From assembly GCA_964390805.1 (NCBI GenBank), contig CAYMKL010000014.1, forward strand, positions 14,533 through 78,532: a stretch of 64,000 bases of DNA. Reading direction: 5' to 3'. This DNA comes from CAYMKL01 sp964390805 (GTDB taxonomy: Bacteria; Chloroflexota; Anaerolineae; VGOG01). The notes below the pieces were generated by a model. The model was not told the origin of the DNA, did not search any database, and saw only the letters and a program-made list of their open reading frames with translations. Below are positions 25,901 through 34,000 of this stretch, piece after piece. A program made the position numbers and the translations under genes. Numbering within the stretch: the first letter of the stretch is position 1; every line of letters begins with the position of its first letter.

Positions 25901-27868
25901 GTCGCCTTTGTCATCGGTGACCAACTGCAACGGCACGTAGGCCGCCTTCTCGTAGGGATGCCGTTTATCCCCGCCGTCAGCCTCCAAATCCTGGACGGAG
26001 ATGCCGTAGCGAGTCAGCTCGTCCTGGGACGGCAGGTTGGTGGGAGAGCCGATGATGCGGATCTCCAGCATCGGCACCAGCTTCATGTCGCCGTTGTCGT
26101 TGGGCGAGACTGAGGTGTTGGGGTCGAGATCGTGGAAGGTCACTCCATCGGCGTCCTGTACCTGACCCCGCTTGTCGTCCTTGGGCCAATCGAGCACGTT
26201 GAAGGCATACCACAGGCGGTCGGGGTTGGTAGGGCGCAGTTGGAACTCGACGTAGGTGGCCTTGCCTTCCTCCAGGTCATCTACTTTCAGAGAGAGAGGA
26301 TTGCTGCCGCTGAAAGTGGCGCTGCTCTGGTGGGGCGAGAGGTCGAGGTTGTCGGGTACGCCGTCGCCGTCGTTGTCGCGGTCAAAGAGATCGGGCGTGC
26401 CATCGTTGTCGGTGTCCCAGGTGGTTTGCGTGCTGCCGGGGAGGTTCCACTCCTGTCCGTCGCCGATGCCGTCTCTGTTGGTGTCCTTCTCCAGCGGGTC
26501 GGTGTACCAGGTCTGGCCGTCGTAGTCGAAGCCAACGACCTCGCTGTAGTCGGACACGCCGTCGCCGTCGGAGTCCCCGTAGGCGGGATTGGTGCCCAAC
26601 TGTGCTTCCTGGTAGTCGGTGAGACCATCATTGTCGGCATCAGTGCCATCGTCGTCAGATTGCGGACTGTTCGATTGCGGATTGATTCCGAATTCCGAAT
26701 TCCGAATTCCGAAATCACGAGGGTTGGCGTGGGGGTTGATGGTTGGGTGGGACTGGAGGTCACGCAGAGTGCGCGCCATGTCGCTCTCCTGCTGGCGCTG
26801 TTCCTGCTCCTGGACGCGGGCTGCCTGGCGGTGGCCGAAGCTCGCTGCCTGTAGTTGTTGCAGGAACGGGCCGCAGACCATCGAGGCGATGAGGGCCACC
26901 GCCAGTGCCACGTACAGTTTCTTCGAGCGGCTGTGGGTGGCCATCACGACGACCAGCGCCAGCGTGCCGGCGAGAAACGTCGCCTGCTGGGGCGCACGAG
27001 GTGGCACGGTCAGGAGACCGGCGACAACAGCCAGGGCAGAGCGGGTTTGTGCGCGGGCCACCCTGTCACCGAAGTCGGAGAAATCGACGGTGACGTCCGC
27101 CTCGATCTGGTGGTCGTCGGGGCGTGGGGGGAACTGCAGGTGGATGATCTGGCGCAGCGGCAGGCCATCCTCGCCAACCCACAGCTCGCCCTCGCCCGCC
27201 ATTCCTGCGTACTGGCGGGGCAGGTCCAGGCTCACGCCCGGCGGGAGCTCGCCCGTCTCGGTCAGGTGCTGCTGGAGTTGGTCGCGCAGGTAGGCGGCGA
27301 AGCCCGGCCCGTTGATCTCGAAGGTGTAGCGGGTAAAGGTGACCTCTCCAGCCCCCCCTCGGTCCCCCCCAACTCTGGGGGGGAGGGTACGAGTCTCGGT
27401 GCCCTGATTGATGGCGTCCCGCGCGGCTGCCAGGTAGGCCAGGAAGTCGCCTTCGGGGGCGAAGAGGCCAGTGAAGTCGTTGACCTCCTGCCAGGGTTCG
27501 GCGCCCTGACGGGCGAAGGCGCGGTCGCCCTCGACGCGCACCTCGACGCCGCTTTCGGCGTTCAGCACGCTGCCGCCCTGGGACCAGAGGGTGAGGCGCA
27601 TCGTCTGGTCAGGCAGGTTGGTCTGCCCCTCAATGCGCAGCGCGTCGCGTTTGCTCTGCCGCCCGACGTTGGTGACAGTGGGCAGCGGGACAGTGGTTTG
27701 CACGACGTCGGCGGCGAAGCGGTAGGAGCCGGCCTCGCGGGCACGCTGCCAGGCCGCCTCGATACTGCCTTGCTCGTCCGAAGACGCGATAGCGGGGTAG
27801 ATGAGCGTCGCCAGGATGAGTACACCCAGGATACCCCACAGAAGATTGAGAGAACGTAGCCTTTTCAT
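16931..27868 (-). CDS. giant multi-domain surface protein (3645 aa), paralogue of the upstream gene
   Basis: Function unknown. Signal/anchor segment at 9-32; an LppX/LolA-like domain to ~280 (GEGELWVGEDGLPLRQIIHL, VTVDFSDFGDRV); two membrane segments ~283-345; calcium-binding thrombospondin-3-like repeats ~405-515 (DADNDGLTDYQEAQLGTNP) and again ~1440-1570; a block of 4-6 hydrophobic segments ~1055-1215; a repeat region ~1740-2010 resembling a beta-propeller; then many Ig/Bacterial-Ig-like repeats with a conserved-repeat (DUF11-like) part near 3200. Near residue 3450 the motif YLPLV is split by a REP palindrome. It lies 167 nt after the 4255-residue paralogue and has AAAGGAGG before the ATG. 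Likely exported and membrane-held; adhesion or surface structure is a guess from domains. It carries many small repeat insertions. Confidence 0.8.
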   Translation of the reverse strand: MKRLRSLNLLWGILGVLILATLIYPAIASSDEQGSIEAAWQRAREAGSYRFAADVVQTTVPLPTVTNVGRQSKRDALRIEGQTNLPDQTMRLTLWSQGGSVLNAESGVEVRVEGDRAFARQGAEPWQEVNDFTGLFAPEGDFLAYLAAARDAINQGTETRTLPPRVGGDRGGAGEVTFTRYTFEINGPGFAAYLRDQLQQHLTETGELPPGVSLDLPRQYAGMAGEGELWVGEDGLPLRQIIHLQFPPRPDDHQIEADVTVDFSDFGDRVARAQTRSALAVVAGLLTVPPRAPQQATFLAGTLALVVVMATHSRSKKLYVALAVALIASMVCGPFLQQLQAASFGHRQAARVQEQEQRQQESDMARTLRDLQSHPTINPHANPRDFGIRNSEFGINPQSNSPQSDDDGTDADNDGLTDYQEAQLGTNPAYGDSDGDGVSDYSEVVGFDYDGQTWYTDPLEKDTNRDGIGDGQEWNLPGSTQTTWDTDNDGTPDLFDRDNDGDGVPDNLDLSPHQSSATFSGSNPLSLKVDDLEEGKATYVEFQLRPTNPDRLWYAFNVLDWPKDDKRGQVQDADGVTFHDLDPNTSVSPNDNGDMKLVPMLEIRIIGSPTNLPSQDELTRYGISVQDLEADGGDKRHPYEKAAYVPLQLVTDDKGDAHVAFYGKMLYRPSSPLPGGTEGGWGNAQQVRLVWLVHALVDVCEEYDDGICAKYSEKNQLRVVQTYHDDWRLTGLSVREDHGTDVAFIYEDPQVDDDLNDDASLVVLANGLDYTFLSGQDADENGQRDVTVAEIYNRFNRTTNGAYTEEQRWNIPNILHVEIHTYEHLDVARATIPMTDTKAILNDVFTAHWSPSGPITPTLMFAREEHYRVVNLDVQGHGSNVQWSGSQLTVDLPPSGADGVPVQTLAGINWAPYRYRSGAWEACPIDEYWRELARRYPTLNEDEELAAGLLLGIQLYYLVLYNGVNSIVQVGDDVLQSQAAQLEEPEALKTGGKVIEKVIEAVYKLALAGINPRSVESFWRYLGQVSLKAGLARLAYVEWLWRWPSALAEKYDWLKWLGSGWGRGIAVTLTLAAVVALVTMLVSAYFNGVKWVEIGLNILIGGLMTTIKLIGYITAVVEMIRSSAFGFLASMKIYLCASHTWVGATKWGGLIGLIIGAIIVWVTFFVQASDMEAGSIEYNQLLAQSIAATILLIVMFIIALTVIGLIIVAIVSLIDVVLAALGLPTISGWLTEKIASLIYHVEPTIESDATMGELNMSLGNPSRGLRAGNTLALSTNLTTTIVHQDPEGWRVTGWVPVLYTESNLRSTTFNYQLNRSEQDVSASRGEMSSAWQDVEEDHTYSFNTMYRGWVQSGLSVNDVPLQAGVNRTMPVYLNVGYAIPCVECWTTSHGFVCSDQTFDDSLSLHMGQHVVFDVFPATLDEFYALNWGDDFRPQADADGDGLLSFAHHGNDPDDSRWDSDGDGLSDKYELRMRAAGAKNGGADISPLSRDSDNDGLSDGEEVRLGTNPDNRDTDRDGLSDKEELDGWDFEYDAANHLKTHVTSSPFIADEDGDGLSDLAEHTLGTHPKAFTTSGLGIYPESDDEDWIVAPGVTFAYTSTVRNNLSQELYALGGLTVTFPSVLEATDLSTSFDLFQGEAETVSTDVVVDGGAGSQSVDIANEMTSQLHAGSVESTWTWDPRQDSHREAASGKYPWYSAIAPASGWSGDYVVAALEADSTDEDDNEVTGRIVVYQAGDNLDGASLHVDDGDYDKAAHPPAIACANNGRCLVVWAEEHSDDFDIYAAIVGPNLQLVKSSFSIVRSHDHEQEPSVATNGSDFLVGWQRLHDDWEIKTRIVTNDGDVDSHEERLDSRGAQGVREDRYVDLAYVGGNYVAVWENHFSSADFDVWYAYLDGNGHYVSDSCGKIAYTNSMEELPQVAYDPNTDKALVVYRYEGEKIRGHFVQDSSVGSAFTIGTKGSDRELYYPRVAYDPQHKGWLAMWEHGPDWWDSPSSVAYQALAANGSVRASGQSYAVHWSRYSGRGTYETMYPELVPRGMSLACDDHNCAVTTNVAPWWQWGQFRYIFLHRLYLREVLPWLGDISLDEAAPVLIDADWPTSTLTSLSHGQYISATGTLIIGGDAHDPTSSIDRVEVRVDNDPWEAATGHESWAYGWRVDRYADGRHTLHTRAVDVVGHTETPGPGTDVILDSSPPQLDTDIVNFTIVTATLTAQNRWTVSLHGTVSDPMAGSEPGSGVRSVEVLLTDPDPLDAEVISGDGWQEATLDGDTLRQAQGRAWAIDYVLPIFNDDTEAVANPTGDYVFITRATDEVGNRTPEKDYPGILILLDHTAPVAELTYPDPSTTTITQTVTLSGAVMDPTYIAIGLDGLEIAFTPADGLASHAVTEPDWEDTALAQSGKGVTTSSWSHPIPADLDGIYQIDLRGNDVFDNRNDNQSTWNHWRGEIDTLAPRVAITVTLRGAGASAETTYDCWAKDFNLVEDGFECGPCSVQAADRHYFDTDWWRTWTSDATQLYQLTPSCTVPGHPDPPPFPKVTACDIHGRCTTKTAGTLLLALAQQDALLDAAVLTPTHESVLTSTEPVSVTVGAYAVDSLHTITVTVDGAFLDAATWPDGAITDTLWSTTWVPSLTLTDEGPHTLLAVASDWAGRVQADPRPDTVIVDTQPPWVSVEPTVLTTTHRLSLGRVALTGLVTDTGGVERVQVTTSDAWNDASLHDGAWRYTWNLGSEPDGVAYVVTARATDVAGRTAQVTETVTVDLVKPAPVTVTLAYINGLGRRTVLTSGHTIRDVLGPTLILEWTASSSDDLGRYYAGWTESPTPDLAALTTYALATDRHHEQQAGEAQALYAHVVAQDVHGNQRWHTLGPIYADTPTTPDYILPSPRVGGGAGGGGNYHGWMDSGCSQIGVNREVLRNAHTGAALNEVQELYLTWNDEALRLAWGGADWAGDGDIFVYFDTGAPGGATTAFNPYTATMTNPALSSAEVTVIGLPAQNGRQLEADYMLWIEDADAVALMRWDGDEWIEDAPLPPQYYEFDPSTGSGQRTAHLLPHTDVYLPFDLLGITDPAATSLDLVALASEEDGLRLWAAMPDKNPLNSERVIDAPGPVLTTQHFTLTQQYEWASLGAGVCPAEGQFTDADVHVDIVADPPGVELGFLEHDLYSLLTPDQFLDADLDSIVDLVLPVDVDPEPVHDGQVINYTVRYANEGTEVAPDVRVTATARGALHFAGSDTLVLSLGDVSAGITATLGFSGIVESDLDDDSAEVMASVADGTHGTFDWIWVQHDVDSAAPISLTITAPATYIRPYANAVHGIVHDPSGVPIVTLEAQALPGGSPVTIACPDATHEDGQWSCLWDVGAANDGDQFALRAQATDDLGHTSSWTDWLTLIVDTTPPTVTLDADVDAALVDTVLGLGEHLFTGQVHDDRQASGLEVCVSPARRRYPYTIYLPLVLSEAEGLEMKGSNRGRQSTVVATSVAPDEPTCWPVDVRPGTTPTGTWTYAPATVQDADGEYQTIAFYGLDAVGNRSTVPLSRTYQVDTVPPAVAVITHISEILLDAYQPVTDTDKATETAPPPVLVGTVSDGGGVSEVYVRLDTPEGDSFWHVADRGGSTWSYTPRPKTAGLYTLQVEALDRAGNIRSVGPFDLLVIGTR
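17457..17472 (+). repeat. 16-bp perfect palindrome
   Basis: AGCGACTGAAGTCGCT inside the giant gene, next to a REP-like palindrome. The segment looks inserted between conserved protein segments. Confidence 0.6.
17516..17534 (+). repeat. REP-like palindrome splitting an LPLVxK motif
   Basis: CCCTTCGGCCTCGCTCAGG. On the minus strand it encodes LSEAEGL between YLPLV and MKGSNRG, i.e. it appears inserted in a YLPLVMK-type motif. Confidence 0.7.
18759..18775 (+). repeat. REP-like palindrome
   Basis: CCTGAGCCTGTCGAAGG in frame in the 3645-residue gene (peptide DPSTGSGQ on the minus strand). Confidence 0.7.
19206..19247 (+). repeat. C/G-rich inverted element
   Basis: CCCCCACCCCC...CTCCCCCAACCCTGGGAGAGGGGAGG, in frame in the giant gene. 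Confidence 0.65.
21051..21069 (+). repeat. REP-like palindrome
   Basis: CCCTGAGCTTGTCGAAGGG in frame in the giant gene (peptide TLRQAQGR on the minus strand). Confidence 0.7.
25824..25861 (+). repeat. C/G-rich inverted element
   Basis: CCCCAACCCCCCTCGGTCCC then AGGTAGGGGGGAGGA, in frame in the giant gene. Confidence 0.65.
26684..26717 (-). repeat. period-7 array
   Basis: GATTCCGAATTCCGAATTCC repeats (period 7), encoding FGIRNSEFGI in the 3645-residue protein. Confidence 0.8.
27351..27387 (+). repeat. C/G-rich inverted element
   Basis: GCCCCCCCTCGGTCCCCCCC then AACTCTGGGGGGGAGGG, in frame within the LppX-like domain of the giant protein (peptide LPPRVGGDRGGAG). Confidence 0.7.
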
Positions 27869-28035
27869 TATCTTTGCCTCCTTTTGTGTTGTGCTTGCTC
27901 TGTTTTTCTGGCCCTCCTAATGCCACAACATCTTGGTCTTGCAAGCTCCGTCTTGCTGTGTCAACGAATACCAAGCGAACAGACGAATGATCAGCTTCAG
28001 ACATCTTCTGCTGGGGCAGACACGCCCCACACTTA
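27869..28035. other. spacer between the two giant genes
   Basis: Holds only a clear AAAGGAGG ribosome site for the 3645-residue gene. No convincing terminator or promoter was seen, so co-transcription with the upstream giant gene is likely. Confidence 0.4.
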
Positions 28036-31000
28036 TTAGCTCTTCAGCACCAACGGCAACCAGAAGCGAGACACAACCATGTGGACTACTACTGTCGGTC
28101 CAGTGAGCTCTGCGTTGCCCGCCCTATCCCCACTGCGGGCCCGGATGAAGTACTCCACTTGATCCTCAGGCAGGGTGCCAGCGAAGGCCCACAGTGTGGC
28201 TGTTTCGGGTTTCGGGTTCTGGGTTTCGGGTTGAGGTGTTGGGGACTGCGACCTCTCCGCCAGCAACTTCTCGGCTCCATCCGCCAGCACCGCGTTGCGC
28301 CAGGTGAGGCCGCCGTCCAGGCTGACTTCGACGCGGTCCACACCTACCCCGTCCTCGCTCCAGCCCCAGACGAGGACCTGTGTCACATCAGGCTCTAGCC
28401 AGGTGCCGTCGGCCGGGTGGGCGATGGTGGTCGTTGGGGCCACCGCGTCCACGATGACTTCCACGGGCACTGAAGGCTCGCCCACGTTGCCCGCCGCGTC
28501 TATCGCGCGGACGCGCAGGGTGTAGGTGATGCCTTCCTCGCCAGCCGGCAGCCACCAGCGCCAGGTCCACGTGTACGTACCATCCGCTTGTCGCACCGGC
28601 TGGTCCACCACACCCCACGGGCCGCCGTCGAGTTGGATCTCCACGGCGTTCAGCGCACCGTTGGCCGGGAAGGAGTCAAAGGCCCGGCCAGCGATCTCTA
28701 GTGCCCGACCGCCTACCAGCGTCGGACTGACAGCCGGCTGCTCAATGGCCGCTTGCGGCCCAACCGCATCTACCAGCATCTCAGTGCCTGCGACTGGCCC
28801 GACGTTGCCCAGCACGTCCCAGGCCCGCGCCCAGACCCACACGGTCTCGACGCCTTCGGGTACGTCCACCTTCCCGGTCCAGAAGAGCGTGCCATGGGCC
28901 GTCTGCCAATCCGCTGATGCGGGGGCCTCGCTTACGGTGACGGCTACCTCTACTCGCGCCGCGCTGGCCCCCTGGCCTGGCGGCACGGTGCCCAGCACCG
29001 TCACCCAGCCGGGCCGAACGGCGTCCTCGCCGCTGGGATCGGTCAGTTCCACGCGCAGGCCCTCGGCGTCCACCGCGTGGCTCAGGGTGACCAAGTTGTC
29101 GCTGGGGCTGGCGTCGGGCCACGTGGTGTGCAGCGTGGCCGTCGTGGTCACAGCGCCACCTGCCGTCAGGGCGTCCACCACCTGGGCTTCCACAGTGAGC
29201 GACCGCCATTCGCCGCTGGGCAGGTCGCCGAACTGCCAGGCCCAGATAGCGCTGCCGGGGCCACAGCTCTCGCACGCGCCGTCGCCCTCCGCGCTGAAGT
29301 AGGCCAGGCCGGGCGAGGCCTCCAGGGTCAGTCGCGCGTCCTCTGCCGCCTGCAGGCCGGAGCTCCCCAGTCGGACCTCGTAGGTGATGACGCTCCCCTG
29401 GCCCAGATGCACGGCCGGCGGCTGCAGGCTCGACACCACGAGCCAGGTATGGTCGGCCACGGGCTGACCAGCGCTGGGCATCACCTGAGGTCCCAACTCG
29501 GGCCAGGTGTAGGCATCGGTCCACGGACCGGCCAGCGGGTTGGTGGCCGGGAAGACGGCCCAGGCAGCCCCACCATCCTCCGGCACGGCGAAGGCCATGA
29601 ATCCCAGGCCCACCGGCTGCCCCAGCGCTGCCAGTGGGATGCGCACCTCCGTCCCACCCAGGCTGCTGTGGGCGTATTCGACGCTCGCGTCCTCCACCGC
29701 CACCCAGGTGCTTCCATTCCAGGCCAGGAAGCTCGCCACGTCGTGCTCGTCCACGGTGAAGGCGTATTCGGCGTGGAAGGGGAGAGTATGACCCGCCACA
29801 TCGGTGGCGCCGCCAGCGCCGGTGTCGAACAGGAACCAGGCCTCCCCATCCAGGCTCCAGATGCCGCCCTGCCAGCCCAGGAAGAGGTCATCGGCGTCCC
29901 ACTGGGTGTAGAGCTGGGCTGTCTGGCCGGCGGTGCGCACGTCTTCGTCCAGCAGGTGGAACTCCGGCAGCCACTCGCCGTGAGGGATGTCCACCACCCC
30001 GTCCACAACCACTATGCTCGTGCCGCCACTCAAGCCCAGGCCGGCGTCGGAGACGTGCCAGGGGCCATAGTGGCGGATGAGCCAGTTGCTGGCATTGTCG
30101 GCTGCCCTCAGGTGGAAGTACCAGTCGCCGGGGGAATCGAAACTGCCGCTGAAGCTGGTGCCCGCTGCTGGTGCTGTGGGCACGGTGTTGGTGATCTGAT
30201 CCAGGGCCACGAACGTGCCCGCGATGCCGCTGCCGTCAGTGGCCGCGTTCCAGGTGGCCTGCAGCGACGCGCCCACGCCGGTATGCGTGCCCTCCTCCAG
30301 GTTGAACGTCACCGGTGTCAGTCCGCCGGGCAGGACGTTGTCCACCGTGAGGGCGATCCGCTGCTGTGTCGTCAGCCCGCCCCGGTCGGTGGCCTCCACC
30401 GCCAGGTGCCAGGTCTGCCCATCCAGCCTGGGCACGTCCCAGGTGGCAGACCAAGTGCCGCCGTCTTGAGAAGCTTCGCGCCAGGAGGCGGTGTTGTCTG
30501 GACTGAAGCGGACTGCCGTTACCCCTGAGGTGGCGTCGGTGGCCGTGCCGGTGACGGTGATGCGACCCGTGGTAGTGATCACGCTGCCGCCAGTCGGGCC
30601 GGTGAAGGAGGCTACAGGCGATGTCGCGTCTACGATGATGCGTACCGGATCGGTCACGTACTCTGCACCGTCGGTATCCCTTACACTGGCGGTGGCGTTG
30701 TGAGCGCCATCCTCCCATCTGCTGAGAACGACGAAGTCGCGCGCGTAGGCCCAGTGGAAACGGTGAGGGTTGCCATCGGGAGCGATACACGATCCCGTGG
30801 TCGCAGTGCGCACGCATATCTGGGCGATGCCTTGCGAGGCAACGGCCGTACCCTCAATGGGGGGGAGGCTTTCTGTGGAGATATCGCCGTCGGCGTAGTT
30901 CTCAACGATGTTGCCCAGGTCTGGTACAGAGACAGCGATCGTGCGCTCCTGGCCGTAATCCACGTTGCCCAGCCAGTCCACCGCCTGGGGGCGGACGGTC

Positions 31001-34000
31001 TTGCTAGCAGGAATGTATCGCCAGAAAGCGTCTGAATCATAGCCTGCTGTGGCGTAGAGCGCACCATTCAGCCAGGCAAAGCCGCCTTCGTCGAACCCAC
31101 CAGGAGTCGCTGCCAGGCTCTCCCAGGCGTCGGTATGCAGGTCGTAGCGGTAGAGGGCCGATGTCGACCTACTGCCACGCAGAGCGTATATGAAGCGCGC
31201 TCCATCCCACGCCAGACCCCCGTCCCAGATGTTGTCCGGAGCGTCAGCCAGGCGCGTCCAGGTATCAGTGGCCGGACTGTAGCGATAGAAGGCAGCGGAG
31301 CCATATCCAGGGAAGGCATAAACGGCGTCAGTGGCCCAGGTCATGGCACCACCCCACGTCACTGCTTGAGGAATGTCGGCCTTCTTCTCCCAATAGTTGC
31401 TGGCGATGTCGAAGCGGTAGAAGTCCTTTCTGTCCTGGCGGGTGGTCATGTCCACACCGACGATCAGGTAAAGAGACCCGACGCCATCGCCAGCCAGAGC
31501 GGCGCCCCCGTAGGGCGCGGTGGGGACATTGGCGCGCCACAGCCATTCGTCGTTCAACGGGTCGTAGCGATAGAAACTCTCATTGCCTCCCGGTGTTGCA
31601 TACAGATAGCCATCGCCGCCAGCGGTTAGGCCGGCTCCCCAACCGGTAGCTCCTGGGAAGTCGGTCTTCTGCTGCCAGGTGTCGGACTGCGGGTCATAGA
31701 CAAAAAGATTCTTGGGATACCGCAGCAAAGCCATCGCCCAGATACGGCCGTCCCACCCTGCAATGCGGCTGCCCTTGGTCAGATAGGATGGTGTTCTGGC
31801 CAACTCTTGCCAGCCCATCTCCACGGCCGAGATAGCTGCCGACCAAATCTCCGATCCAGGGTGATACGTCGCCGGCAGCGGGGCTCCGTTCACGTCGAAA
31901 GCCACGCTCTGTACCCCGGCCAATGTATCGGTCACACAAGCCGTCAGCACCAGCGAGGGGGCGGTGACTTCTGTCGCCGTCGGCTCCCAGGTGATCTGCG
32001 ACGGCGTGCGGTCTACCAACAACAGATCGTCCCAGCGCCAGAAGTGACGAGAGTGATAGCGCGATTGGCCGTCCCAGTGCTGGCCGCGCAGTGCGAAGAG
32101 TCCGCCCTGTCCCCACGCCAGGGAACCACCCTCCCAGATAGTTTCTGGGGCATTGGGCATGGTCTCCCAGCGACCTGTCGGGATGTGGTAGCGGTAGAAA
32201 TGCCCGCTAGCATTGCCAGCAAAGGCATAGAGATAGTCGCCGCTATCACATTCCCCTGACCCAATGCAGGCCCAGGCCAGTGCGCCGCCCCAACCGACGA
32301 TGCTGGGAAGGCCAACCAGCACGTCCCAGACATCCCGTGCCGGGTCGTAGCGCCAGAAGCCGGAGGTGTAACCGCCACGCAGGGCGTAGATGGTCACGCC
32401 ATTGCTTGTCCGATGAACCGCCAGCGCGATACCTTCCCGGCCCGCAGGGGCCGGCGCGTCGGCCAGTCGCTCCCAACCTCTGGCTGGAGCATAGCGGTGG
32501 AAGGCTTTGCTCTGCTGTGAGTTCAGGGCGTAAAGCGTTCCCAACCCGTCGCTGGCGAGGGCAGCAGCCGTGCCGATAGCGCTCGGAGAAGAAGCAACGG
32601 ATTGCCAGGTGTCGGTAGCGATGTTGTAGCGCCACAACTGATCACTGGCCAGCAGGTAGATGCCGCCGTCTTCGGCTGGGGCCAGACCTTCACCCAGCCG
32701 GACATCAGTTGGCGTCTCGGCAAGAGCCTGCCAGCCTCCTGCCGATGGGCCTTGCCAGGCGGCCCTCACCGGGAAGCTGAAGAAACCACGCCTGCCTTCC
32801 CCAATGGTAACGTAGACCCGGTCGCCTACCACAACCATACGCCCGCCGTCGCCCACTGCCTGGGGCACATCGGGCAACGTGCGCCAGCGCCCCGCTGTCC
32901 ACGCCACCGGGTCGGAGGCCTCGTTGCCCACGTTGTCCGTGCCACGAGCGTAGGTGCGAAGCAGGCCCTCTGTTGGCTCAACGACGTTAGCTTGCCACGT
33001 GCCTCCGGACGCAGTGGCCTGTTGCCACGTGACTGGGAGCGTGGCAGTCAACGGCTGGGTCGGGTCGTGCACTTGCCCCAGGCCAACCTCGACCTGGGCG
33101 ACCCCCGTATCGGCCACGGCGCAGGAGGAGCCGACTGAACCGAAGAAGAGCCCGGCCCGGCCGCCCACAGCAGGAATGAGCAGGTCGGGCGAGGCGTCGC
33201 AGTTGGCGTCGCCGGAGCAGGGTGAAAGGGCTGGCGAGCTTGACCCGTTGGTCCAGGTGGCGTCGGCGCCGGAGAGGGGGGGCCAGCCGCCAGTGCGACC
33301 GTGCAGCAACCAGGCCCTGCTGCCTTCGCCGGCTACCAGGAAGTCGTCCAGACTATCGCTATTCACGTCTCCTGCAGGTCCGACAGCGGAACCTGCTCGG
33401 TCACCGCTCCCGCCCGTCAGGGTAGCGTCGGCGTCGGAGGTGAAGAGGGTGTAAGGCCAGGGTTGTCGTCCCTTGAAGAGGAACACCCGGCCGGCGTCGT
33501 TGTTGTAACCCGGCTCGCCCACCAGGAAGTCGTCCAGGCCATCGCCGTCCACGTCGCCCACGCCGGCCACGGCCGCGCCGGTGCGCAGGGCAGGATCAGG
33601 CACCGAGTGCGCCACGGAGACATGGGTTGACGCTGCCAGTGTGCGATCCTGGCGGCCTTGGAAGAGGAACACGGTGCCCGAGTCCAAATCAGCGACAGCG
33701 AAGTCGTCCAGGCCATCACCATTGATGTCGCCCAGGCCAGCCAGCCGGACGTTCGCGATGCTCGGAGCGTAGATACGCCAAAAGTCGGGCTTACGGTCGC
33801 CACGGGCGGCATAGAGGTAGCCATCAAGCCAGGCCAGGGCGCCCCCTTCATGAACGACTTCCGGCACAGTTGGCAATGCCTCCCAGGTGTTGGTTTGCAG
33901 GTCATAACGGTAGGAGTGCGACTTCGCCTGACCGCGCAGTGCGTAGATATACCGACCTCTATTCCACGCCAGGGACCCGCCGCTGCCGATGCTGCCTGGC

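Noticed and set aside
29077..30528. 483-codon plus-strand ORF opposite the giant gene
   Set aside because: Lies wholly antisense to a well-supported coding region, has no domain signal and odd composition; high GC makes long shadow frames common here. The same applies to the other long plus-strand frames across 17-41 kb.
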